A DNA stretch of 15,000 bases from Chrysomallon squamiferum (GCA_012295275.1 CM022677.1:22307281-22322280); one strand, 5' to 3'. Shown: positions 1 to 9,030, numbered from the stretch's first letter. Numbers and translations are program-made. Notes: generated by a model not told the origin, from the letters alone.

Positions 1-47
1 ATCTTACTTTGATTCTTTATTCTCTTATTTTGTTCTTGTTTTCTTTA

Positions 48-92
<45 letters not shown>
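48..92. repeat. (ATT) array
   Basis: About 15 uninterrupted copies. Confidence 0.95.
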
Positions 93-273
93 TTCTGTTT
101 TGTAATCTGTTTTGCCGTTTCTCTCTTTATTTTGGTTTAAAAGCAGTTTCAGACTGATTTCAGTTCAATACAAGAAGACGTGCAACAATTTATTTCCTTG
201 TTCGACTTGAACGAGTGGAAACAAAGAGCATCCTTCATATCCGTGAGGAGAAATATTATAAAATATGCCATTT

Positions 274-302
274 AATAACAATAATAATAATGATACTAAT
301 AA

Positions 303-338
<36 letters not shown>

Positions 339-346
339 CAATAATC

Positions 347-382
<36 letters not shown>

Positions 383-436
383 GTAATAATAATAATAATA
401 AGAAGAAGAAGAAGAAGAAGAAAAAGAAGAAGAAGA
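274..436. repeat. imperfect (AAT) array passing into (AAG)
   Basis: AAT with ACT, AAC, CAT and AGT interruptions to about 400, then AAG to 436. The Asn/Lys- and Ile-rich open frames here are artefacts of the array. Confidence 0.95.
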
Positions 437-489
437 GGATTTGCATTAAGCTAGGAATCCCCCAAGAAAACTAATTTGTATCACCTGTT

Positions 490-491
490 AA

Positions 492-526
<35 letters not shown>

Positions 527-529
527 ATA
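490..529. repeat. (AAAT) array
   Basis: About ten copies. Confidence 0.95.
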
Positions 530-745
530 TACTCAAATATGTAAAATAGAAATCAATGCTTTTGTATCTTAATGTTCATATTTATTACGTATTATACTCT
601 TTAATTACATTGTACAAAGAATCAGACATACACTTTACGAAACAAATTTAAATGAAATAATGACTTAAGAATTTAGTTTTTAGGTAAAGTGAAATTCAGT
701 TTTATATTTCATTAACTTTAGGCCATGTAGTAATAAAGGCATACA

Positions 746-749
<4 letters not shown>
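530..749. other. AT-rich sequence downstream of the gene
   Basis: No gene, open frame or repeat of note is seen here. Confidence 0.5.

Positions 750-792
<43 letters not shown>
750..792. repeat. (AT) array
   Basis: About 21 dinucleotides, immediately past the poly(A) signal of the minus-strand gene. Confidence 0.95.
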
Positions 793-793
<1 letters not shown>

Positions 794-804
794 CTGGTTT
801 TCTG

Positions 805-810
805 TTTATT
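805..810 (-). promoter_or_regulatory. poly(A) signal of the RING-NHL gene
   Basis: AATAAA on the minus strand, about 78 nt past the TAA stop, which implies a short 3'UTR. It sits in the loop of a 7-bp inverted repeat (AACTGGT 792-798 and ACCAGTT 812-818), directly before a long AT dinucleotide array. Further A/T-rich candidates downstream are less well placed. Confidence 0.55.
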
Positions 811-887
811 TACCAGTTCATGTAAGTCTGCTGACTTTTAATTCCTAAACAGTTAAGCTGAAACTGACTTAGCAGATAGTTTGAAGT

Positions 888-2122
888 TTACATTTTACAC
901 CAAGTAAATACTTTGATATCTCCGTTGTTCTGTCCCACGTACAATTTGTTAGCACGACAGCAAACAGACAAAGGTCCAGATAATCCATCCTGGTCAGTGA
1001 GGATGTCACGTACGATTTTTCCGTCTCGTGACAACTGAACAACACAATTTCTACTAAAATCACAGACAAAGATATTTCCCTCTCTGTCACATGTAACACC
1101 TCTCAAGTCTCTCAGTCTCTCTGAATCATGTGTCTCCCATCTGACGTCACCTGATGACGTCACACAAAATAAACTGCTTCCATTTTGTCTTTCTGACGCA
1201 ACAATCATATATTGATTCTGAACGGTGAGATGGGAAGGACTGGGAATCAAATGTGCTGAACAAATGTGCTGACCACTCTCTGTCAATATGTCCAGGTTCT
1301 GACCAGTAGTGACTGCCAGACGGTTGCGGTGTAACACAGCTACGTGCCGATACTGTTTTACAGTTTCAACAGTTTGGATCAGTTTGAAGTTTTCCAAATT
1401 GATAAACACTATTTTATTCTTAAGTGGCAGAAGAACAACGGCTGCAACATCACCCTGCTGACAACGTATTTCAGCAAGACCACGTGGTGAAGAACGAGTT
1501 TCATACCTGTTTATTATTGATTTGTTTTTTAAACAAAAACGTTTTATGCAGTTATTATGCAAATCACTAACAACAATTTTACTGTTGTCCTCAACTGACA
1601 CCAGGATGGAAAACACAAAAGGATTGAACATATCCTTTGGTGTTTTCGTGTTAATGGTGTCTGTGTGTTTGAGTTTGTCTGTCTGTCTATTTATTTTTGT
1701 GTCTGTATGTTGTTTCTTCGTGTTAATGGTGTCTGTGTGTTTGAGTTTGTCTGTCTGTCTATTTATTTTTGTGTCTGTATGTTGTTTCTTCGTGTTAATG
1801 GTGTCTGTGGGTTTGAGTTTGTCTGTCTGTCTATTTATTTTTGTGTCTGTATGTTGTTTCTTCGTGTTGATGGTGTCTGTGTGTTTGAGTTTGTCTGTCT
1901 GTCTATTTATTTTTGTGTCTGTATGTTGTTTTTTCGTGTTAATGGTGTCTGTGGGTTTGAGTTTGTGTGTCTGTCTATTTATTTTTGTGTCTGTATGTTG
2001 TTTCTTCGTGTTAATGCTGTCTGTGGGTTTGAGTTTGTCTGTCTGTGTATCTATGTGTGTGCCTGTGTCTTTTGTTTTTTTGACTCTCGTAGAAATTTCC
2101 TCAGCCTTTCGTTTTCTAGGAA
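888..2122 (-). CDS. RING-NHL protein, last coding exon: repeat linker plus NHL beta-propeller
   Basis: This exon encodes residues 92-502 of a 502-residue protein; the other coding exon is at 2336-2609. The minus strand shows a pyrimidine-rich acceptor ending in CAG at 2123-2124. The exon begins with two bases completing a codon started by one base of the RING exon (phase 1 on both sides), giving Val92 followed by a basic PRKRK stretch. Residues about 121-251 are five full and one partial copy of a 24-residue Thr/Lys/Asp/Asn-rich repeat without cysteine. Residues about 258-502 look like a six-bladed NHL propeller. The clearest blade is about 428-462, with the typical 'GVTCDREGNIFVCDFSRNCV' pattern. 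The stop is TAA at 888-890. NHL domains usually bind protein or RNA partners, so with the RING this is probably a substrate-selecting E3 ligase of the TRIM/NHLRC1 type. No B-box or coiled coil is visible. The long open frame on the opposite strand (1522-2154) is a shadow of the repeat. Confidence 0.88.
1645..2063 (-). repeat. in-frame 72-bp coding minisatellite (five full copies plus a partial)
   Basis: The motif starting TTAATGGTGTCTGTG (+ strand) recurs at 1651, 1723, 1795, 1867 (as TTGATGG), 1939 and 2011 (as TTAATGC), exactly 72 bp apart. It encodes the 24-residue KLK(H/P)TDTINTKKQ... unit, so copy-number change keeps the frame. Copies are nearly identical, with His/Pro swaps at one position. 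Each contains a GTCT microsatellite core that may have seeded it. Confidence 0.95.
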
Positions 2123-2335
2123 CTGAAATGAAAGTAAATATAAAAAAAAAATAAAAAGTAAACAAATTAAGAAAATAAAAAAGAAAGAAAATTAAAATAA
2201 TAATGATAATGCTATTTTATCACAAATATTTTATAGGATTTGTTTTCTTTATGAGCCTGCTACAATGGTTAATAAACGACATAAATGTTATTAGCTAAAA
2301 AATCACTGTATCTAAACACAACACTGCTGACTCAC
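2123..2335 (-). other. phase-1 intron between RING and NHL exons
   Basis: This is a 213-bp AT-rich intron with GTGAGT at its 5' end and a T-rich tract ending in TTTCATTTCAG at its 3' end. Both junctions are in phase 1, which is the main reason to join the two exons. Confidence 0.85.
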
Positions 2336-2609
2336 CAGGCTTTGATCTGTTAATAGCCTCCACTAGTGAAATGTTTAGAGGAAACTGAGCTGCCCATGTT
2401 TCCACTGGTTTCGTTCTGTTTGGAATGACAACGCTACTCATACAAAACGGACACAAGATTTCTTTGTTGTTGTCCTTCTTTCGGTAATAAGTCTGGAAGT
2501 AATCCCGAAGACAGGGCGTACAGAAATTGTGTTTGCAAGTCAAAACTCGCGGTGTTTTCAAGTTGTTGAAACACAGACGGCAAGACATTTCATCAGTACC
2601 TGTAGCCAT
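2336..2609 (-). CDS. RING-NHL protein, first coding exon: C3HC4 RING finger
   Basis: The exon encodes residues 1-91. All eight zinc ligands of a C3HC4 RING are present: C10, C13, C25, H27, C30, C33, C53 and C56, including the CKHNFC core and the CPFC end. RING fingers of this kind recruit E2 ubiquitin-conjugating enzymes. The ATG at 2609 lies two bases after an acceptor (CACAG at 2612-2616). The open frame continues upstream of it but is only AT-rich intron sequence translating to Ile/Leu runs, so MATGTDEMSC is the chosen start. A donor (CCTG followed by GTGAGT at 2335-2330) ends the exon in phase 1, matching the acceptor at 2123. A short Pro/Trp-containing linker (residues 60-91) follows the RING. 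The arrangement resembles molluscan TRIM-like genes and vertebrate malin (NHLRC1), which also lacks a B-box. I cannot assign orthology. Confidence 0.88.
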
Positions 2610-2611
2610 AT

Positions 2612-2918
<307 letters not shown>

Positions 2919-2965
2919 CTGGTTCGATATTTTCTAACAAAGACAAGAGGAATCAGGATGTATTG
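2919..2965 (-). other. probable 5'UTR exon of the RING-NHL gene
   Basis: On the minus strand an acceptor TTTCCACAG (AG at 2966-2967) is followed by 47 nt without ATG, and then by a near-consensus donor CCAG/GTAAGAAC (GT at 2917-2918). The coding exon starts only two bases before its ATG, so at least one upstream non-coding exon is needed, and this is the nearest good candidate. It could instead be the 3' part of a longer first exon. RNA support cannot be judged from sequence. Confidence 0.5.
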
Positions 2966-3003
2966 CTGTGGAAACCAGGTTTCAGTTACATGAGACAAAC
3001 ACG

Positions 3004-3240
3004 CAGTGGCGTGCAGAGGTCTGGTGATGCCCAGGACCAACTCTTTGACTGTATGCCCCAGCGACTCAAATATATGGCCTAGTACTGAGAAATATTATGA
3101 TGAAACAGAAAATAAACACTTTATTCGATTAAATATAAATCAACCAAATTTACTAAGTTGTTTTCACCAAATGATACCAGCTGTCATTTGAATGCTCGGA
3201 GCCACCGCCAGTTCGGCCCCACCCTGTTGGTACATCACTG
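3004..3240. mobile_element. hAT-type MITE, 237 bp, with 8-bp target-site duplication
   Basis: The left end CAGTGGCGTGCAGAGG is mirrored by the right end, which reads CAGTGATGTACCAACAGG on the other strand. The flanking 8-mers are CAAACACG (2996-3003) and CAAACACA (3241-3248), a 7/8 match. Eight-base duplications and CAGTG ends are typical of hAT transposons. There is no transposase; open frames inside are meaningless. The element lies 38 bp upstream of the candidate 5'UTR exon, so it may affect the promoter or first intron. Confidence 0.75.
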
Positions 3241-3952
3241 CAAACACACAAATACGTGATCTGATGTACCCGCTTAAGAGAACTTGGGCCATCTCGTGAT
3301 GGAGATAAAACTCAGGTGAGGTATAACAGTTTCAAACCATGGCCTTGTTTAGTCAATTGAAACTATTATTAATATTTTCTCTTTAACATGAAATAAGACA
3401 GCCAGGTCCGATTGTGTTTAAATAACGTGTGGTATTTATATATTTTCTTATTCGAACCACTGCTACGTATAATATTGCCGCTGCTGTTAACTTGCATTAC
3501 AGTTTACACACAAGCACAACAAAACAACAACTATTGCTATTGCTATTACTGCTACTACTGTCGTTAATACTGTTAACACTGTTAATACCAATACAATGGA
3601 CAATTTAACGGTTACTTATCATGCTACATACGGAAAAAAAAAAGAAAAAATCAGTTTCTGTACAACAAATATGGTAACAACAGCGCTCTGTCTGAAGGAT
3701 TTAATCAGGGTACAGAGCTGATACTGATATCAAATATTTCTAACAATCCACTGACCGCGTGACTGACACAGATAAAATATGACCATGGTTTGAACTATTT
3801 CTTATCTCTGTTTAGCTTGTGCATACTTAACTTGTTATTCAAATAAGATTTAGTGATATCGCGACCCTCTAATCTGTTTTGTCAACACTAACGATGTACT
3901 AAGTTTATTACCTGGAGATAAACAAGTTTACTTAAGAACAGAATCAAAGATT
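3241..3952. other. AT-rich non-coding stretch with a distant 12-bp inverted repeat
   Basis: No open frame or RNA gene is evident. It holds a short imperfect tract of trinucleotides (about 3530-3590), an A-rich run near 3634-3650, and TTCAAACCATGG at 3331-3342 mirrored by CCATGGTTTGAA at 3783-3794. It is probably intergenic or intronic to the minus-strand gene. Confidence 0.5.
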
Positions 3953-3954
3953 GA

Positions 3955-4046
<92 letters not shown>
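3953..4046. repeat. (GA) array
   Basis: Nearly perfect, with a CA and a GG interruption. Confidence 0.95.
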
Positions 4047-4156
4047 TTTCCTTTAACTATACTAACTCATGATAATATTACAGTTGTTACTAAATCACAC
4101 AGACACATTTACAATGGCGCACACAAAAGAAATAAATGAAATGAAACGAACATAAA

Positions 4157-4196
<40 letters not shown>

Positions 4197-4468
4197 TTGA
4201 TAATAAAAACAATAGTAATTTTATCCAAATAAATAACTAAATATGTTATCCAGTTTTCTTTGAAGTAACAGAAAATAAATTAATAAATATGTAAAAGAAA
4301 AATTAAGTAATAAGAAATAAATTTTGACCATTGTGGTTACAAAACACTGATCATCTTCCTACCATTGACTGCTAAATCTGAGTAGTGTAACTTTTAAAAA
4401 CAATCAAGAAAGAAGAAACAAAAGTGTTTCAATTCTTTGACAATTTCTTGCTTTTATTATTATTATTA

Positions 4469-4521
<53 letters not shown>

Positions 4522-4756
4522 GTTATTATTATTGTTGTTGTTGTTGTTGTTGTTGTTATTATTATTATTATGTGTGCAATAAAAGAAACTTGATCTTCAT
4601 GGAAGTATATATATCGAAAATAACAATTATGAATTTACATTTCAAAACTTTCGTAAACAAATGACATTTCTGCAGAATGGTGAGGACAAAACCTGTTGAT
4701 GTCGCACTAAACACATTTTAAATGAACAGTTTTGTAGAGTCAGTACGTATGGTTTA

Positions 4757-4798
4757 TGACGTCAGAGAGAATGGAAGAAAAGAAATCTGCTGACGTCA
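4757..4798. promoter_or_regulatory. paired perfect CRE sites, unit 1
   Basis: TGACGTCA at 4757-4764 and 4791-4798, 34 bp start to start. This is the full palindromic CREB/ATF site. Transcription direction is unclear: a TTTAAAA element lies on the minus-strand side, and TATA-like AT-rich sequence lies on the plus side. Confidence 0.45.
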
Positions 4799-5065
4799 TG
4801 GGACGGGTACCTTATATTGCTAGTCACATATCACGGCTTTTTGATAAAATATTCATGGAATTGACTTAGAGAGAGAAAATTGCTACAGCTCATAACCAGA
4901 CATTATTTTCCTCTATCCACCTCTGACCTCCCCTGTAATCATTGCGTGAAACACCGATACAGTTGTCTACTAAATTTTAAGAGCATAAACTAAAGAACAA
5001 AATTCTATTTTAAAATATCTTAGAACAAGAACAACAATAACAATAACAGTAAAACATGTTCTTAC

Positions 5066-5181
5066 CTTTGAATATCGAAATGAAACATTTATCACTTGAA
5101 CAAAATTTCTTTTATTTTCGTCCCAGTTTGTGCGGAGAATCCGGTTTTGACAGATGACTCTCGGTGAGAGGACGATACCAA
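5066..5181 (-). other. exon-like block in unit 1 (possible alternative 5'UTR exon)
   Basis: On the minus strand, TTCTTTCTTTCAG (AG at 5182-5183) precedes 116 nt that end at CAAAG/GTAAGAAC (GT at 5064-5065). Both sites are close to consensus, and the donor shares GTAAGAAC with the candidate exon at 2919-2965. The block has stops in all frames, so it would be UTR. It contains one ATG (5088) that opens a short upstream frame. Confidence 0.4.
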
Positions 5182-5548
5182 CTGAAAGAAAGAAGGGGCG
5201 TAAAATTAAAATTTTTTTAGCGAAACTTTTCTAACAAGAAGAAAAAAAAAAACCTCTTTAAAGATTTATATTTTTATGATAAAATAAACAGAAATAAAAA
5301 ATATCTAAAATAATTTGTACAGATTAGTGAATGTTATAAATGTTTGTCACACATGTTATAATAATATACACACCAACTCGCTGGTAGAGGAACAGAGAAA
5401 GATAATACATTTCAACGGCAAAACATAAATCACTTTTAAACTTGAATAGTGAACTGGCGGGTATCGTGTCTTTATAGCAGATATATAAATAAACTGTACA
5501 AAAGGAAAACAGGATGCAAAGTGAACGTGTGCTTCTAGTCACGTACAC

Positions 5549-5616
<68 letters not shown>

Positions 5617-6129
5617 CATAATGATAATAAAAACAATAGTAATTTTATCCAAATAAATAACTAAATATGTTATCCGGTTTTCTTTGAAGTAAAAGAAAAT
5701 AAATTAATAAATATGTAAAAGAAAAATTAAGTAATAAGAAATAAATGTTGACCATTGTGGTTACAAAACACTGATCATCTTTCTACCATTGACTGCTAAA
5801 TCTGAGTAGTGTAACTTTTAAAAACAATCAAGAAAGAAGAAACAAAAGTGTTTCAATTCTTTGACAATTTCTTGCTTTTATTATTATTATTATTGTTATT
5901 ATTATTATTGTTGTTGTTGTTGTTGTTGTTATTATTATTATTATGAGTGCAATAAAAGAAACTTGATCTTCATGGAAGTATATATATTGAAAATAACAAT
6001 TATGAATTTACATTTCAAAACTTTCGTAAACAAATGACATTTCTGCAGAATAGTGAGGACAAAACCTGTTGATGTCGCACTCAACACATTTTAAATGAAC
6101 AGTTTTGTAGAGTCAGTACGTATGGTTTA

Positions 6130-6171
6130 TGACGTCAGAGAGAATGGAAGAAAAGAAATCTGCTGACGTCA
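6130..6171. promoter_or_regulatory. paired perfect CRE sites, unit 2
   Basis: TGACGTCA at 6130-6137 and 6164-6171, with the same 34-bp spacing. Both sites are unchanged in the most diverged unit. Confidence 0.45.
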
Positions 6172-6437
6172 TGGGACGGGTACCTTATATTGCTAGTCAC
6201 ATATCACGGCTTTTGATAAAATATTCGCGGAATTGACTTAGAGAGAGAAAATTGCTACAGCTCATAACCAGACATTACTTTCCTCTATCCACCTCTGACC
6301 TCCCCTGTAATCATTGCGTGAAACACCGATACAATTGTCTACTAAATTTTAAGAGCATAAACTAAAGAATAAAATTCTATTTTAAAATATCTTAGAATAA
6401 GAACAACAATAACAATAACAGTAAAACATGTTCTTAC

Positions 6438-6569
6438 CTTTGAATAACGAAATGAAACATTTATCACTTGAACAAAATTTCTTTTATTTTCGTCCCAGTT
6501 TATTTTCGTCCCCGTTTGTGCGGAGAATCCGGTTTTGACAGATGACTCTCGGTGAGAGGACGATACCAA
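6438..6569 (-). other. exon-like block in unit 2 (possible alternative 5'UTR exon)
   Basis: Same acceptor and donor as in unit 1 (AG at 6570-6571, GT at 6436-6437). It is 132 nt because of a 16-bp internal tandem duplication. Both splice sites are intact despite this being the most diverged unit. Confidence 0.4.
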
Positions 6570-6933
6570 CTGAAAGAAAGAAGGGGCGTAAAATTTAAAT
6601 TTTTAGCGAAACTTTTCTAACAAGAAGAAAAAAAAAACCTCTTTAAAGATTTATATTTTTATGATAAAATAAACAGAAATAAAAAATATCTAAAATAATT
6701 TGTACAGATTAGTGAATGTTATAAATGTTTGTCACACATGTTATAATAATATACACACCAACTCGCTGGTAGAGGAACAGAGAAAGATAATACATTTCAA
6801 CGGCAAAACATAAATCACTTTTAAACTTGAATAGTGAACTGGCGGGTATCGTCTCTTTTTGACAGATATATAAATAAACTGTACAAAAGAAAAACAGGAT
6901 GCAAAGTGAACGTGTGCTTCTAGTCACGTACAC

Positions 6934-6967
<34 letters not shown>

Positions 6968-6983
6968 TAATAATAATAACAAA

Positions 6984-7057
<74 letters not shown>

Positions 7058-7562
7058 TAATAAAAACAATAGTAATTTTATCCAAATAAATAACTAAATA
7101 TGTTATCCAGTTTTCTTTGAAGTAACAGAAAATAAATTAATAAATATGTAAAAGAAAAATTAAGTAATAAGAAATAAATTTTGACCATTGTGGTTACAAA
7201 ACACTGATCATCTTCCTACCATTGACTGCTAAATCTGAGTAGTGTAACTTTTAAAAACAATCAAGAAAGAAGAAACAAAAGTGTTTCAATTCTTTGACAA
7301 TTTCTTGCTTTTATTATTATTATTATTGTTATTATTATTGTTGTTGTTGTTGTTGTTGTTGTTATTATTATTATTATGTGTGCAATAAAAGAAACTTGAT
7401 CTTCATGGAAGTATATATATCGAAAATAACAATTATGAATTTACATTTCAAAACTTTCGTAAACAAATGACATTTCTGCAGAATGGTGAGGACAAAACCT
7501 GTTGATGTCGCACTAAACACATTTTAAATGAACAGTTTTGTAGAGTCAGTACGTATGGTTTA

Positions 7563-7604
7563 TGACGTCAGAGAGAATGGAAGAAAAGAAATCTGCTGAC
7601 GTCA
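7563..7604. promoter_or_regulatory. paired perfect CRE sites, unit 3
   Basis: TGACGTCA at 7563-7570 and 7597-7604, same spacing as in units 1 and 2. Confidence 0.45.
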
Positions 7605-7870
7605 TGGGACGGGTACCTTATATTGCTAGTCACATATCACGGCTTTTGATAAAATATTCGCGGAATTGACTTAGAGAGAGAAAATTGCTACAGCTCATAA
7701 CCAGACATTATTTTCCTCTATCCACCTCTGACCTCCCCTGTAATCATTGCGTGAAACACCGATACAGTTGTCTACTAAATTTTAAGAGCATAAACTAAAG
7801 AACAAAATTCTATTTTAAAATATCTTAGAACAAGAACAACAATAACAATAACAGTAAAACATGTTCTTAC

Positions 7871-7986
7871 CTTTGAATATCGAAATGAAACATTTATCAC
7901 TTGAACAAAATTTCTTTTATTTTCGTCCCAGTTTGTGCGGAGAATCCGGTTTTGACAGATGACTCTCGGTGAGAGGACGATACCAA
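7871..7986 (-). other. exon-like block in unit 3 (possible alternative 5'UTR exon)
   Basis: 116 nt as in unit 1, with AG at 7987-7988 and GT at 7869-7870 on the minus strand. Sequence and splice sites match unit 1. Confidence 0.4.
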
Positions 7987-8349
7987 CTGAAAGAAAGAAG
8001 GGGCGTAAAATTAAAATTTTTAGCGAAACTTTTCTAACAAGAAGAAAAAAAAACCTCTTTAAAGATTTATATTTTTATGATAAAATAAACAGAAATAAAA
8101 AATATCTAAAATAATTTGTACAGATTAGTGAATGTTATAAATGTTTGTCACACATGTTATAATAATATACACACCAACTCGCTGGTAGAGGAACAGAGAA
8201 AGATAATACATTTCAACGGCAAAACATAAATCACTTTTAAACTTGAATAGTGAACTGGCGGGTATCGTGTCTTTATAGCAGATATATAAATAAACTGTAC
8301 AAAAGGAAAACAGGATGCAAAGTGAACGTGTGCTTCTAGTCACGTACAC

Positions 8350-8383
<34 letters not shown>

Positions 8384-8440
8384 GAAGAAGAAGAAGAAAA
8401 ATAATAATTAAAATATTATCACTAACTGATGTTTTCTGCA

Positions 8441-8875
<435 letters not shown>

Positions 8876-8917
8876 ATAATTACAGAACGAGAATGTAAAG
8901 TTATGCACATCGCGGAC

Positions 8918-9030
8918 GAAGATAAACTTGAATACTGAACTGGAGATATAAATAGACTGTACAAATGAAAAAACGGAACACAAAAAGAAAGCATGATTCT
9001 TAATCACGTGCAGATAATAATAATAATAAT
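8918..9030. repeat. decayed partial fourth copy of the tandem-unit end
   Basis: Blocks AAACTTGAATA.TGAACTGG, GATATAAATA.ACTGTACAAA and a terminal TCACGTG/ACAGAT followed by (AAT) match the last ~120 bp of the three units in order. There is a ~25-bp deletion where the units read CGGGTATCGTG...AGCA, plus many substitutions. It shows that the terminal block plus (AAT) array is older than the triplication. Confidence 0.75.

Larger units (their letters stand above)
4157..5548. repeat. tandem 1.4-kb unit, copy 1
   Basis: First of three head-to-tail copies. In + order the unit has an (AAT) array, a unique block, an (ATT)(GTT)(ATT) array (here 4455-4571, the longest of the three), two TGACGTCA sites (4757-4764, 4791-4798), an exon-like block (5066-5181) and a terminal block ending CTAGTCACGTACACAT. 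Outside the arrays, copies differ by scattered substitutions and small indels only. The AAAAACAATAG anchor recurs at 4205, 5629 and 7062. A 74-codon open frame at 5324-5548 (-) is kept in all copies but has no recognisable domain and probably only reflects recent duplication. Confidence 0.95.
5549..6933. repeat. tandem 1.4-kb unit, copy 2
   Basis: The most divergent full copy. It has private changes: TTGACAG in place of TATAGCAG near 6858-6866, ACTCAACAC near 6080, and a 16-bp tandem duplication of TTTATTTTCGTCCCAG inside the exon-like block near 6483-6515. That duplication creates a 75-codon open frame (6342-6569, -) absent from the other copies, which argues against coding use. CRE sites are at 6130-6137 and 6164-6171. 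Confidence 0.95.
6934..8350. repeat. tandem 1.4-kb unit, copy 3
   Basis: Very close to copy 1 at most variable positions, but it shares ATTCGCGG and the shorter T run near 7641-7663 with copy 2, so its history is mosaic. CRE sites are at 7563-7570 and 7597-7604. It starts with the longest (AAT) array of the three (6934-7062). Confidence 0.95.

Noticed and set aside
869-1099. 76-codon minus-strand open frame
   Set aside because: Overlaps the NHL coding frame in another phase and has no domain.
1522-2154. 210-codon plus-strand open frame with Val/Ser/Cys/Leu-rich repeats
   Set aside because: It is the antisense of the 72-bp repeat in the RING-NHL exon. The minus-strand frame has matching splice phase and recognisable domains, while this one has none.
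3006-3191. 61-codon open frame starting MACRGLVMPR
   Set aside because: Lies wholly inside the hAT MITE, whose ends and duplication explain the sequence.
4871-4960. tRNA or other small RNA gene in the tandem units
   Set aside because: I could not form a cloverleaf or find A and B boxes in the right spacing.
5324-5548. 74-codon open frame kept in three copies (also 6709-6933 and 8125-8349)
   Set aside because: Conservation follows from the recent triplication. Composition is AT-driven with no domain, and the decayed fourth copy does not preserve the protein.
6342-6569. 75-codon open frame in unit 2
   Set aside because: Exists only because of a 16-bp duplication; the same region is closed in units 1 and 3.
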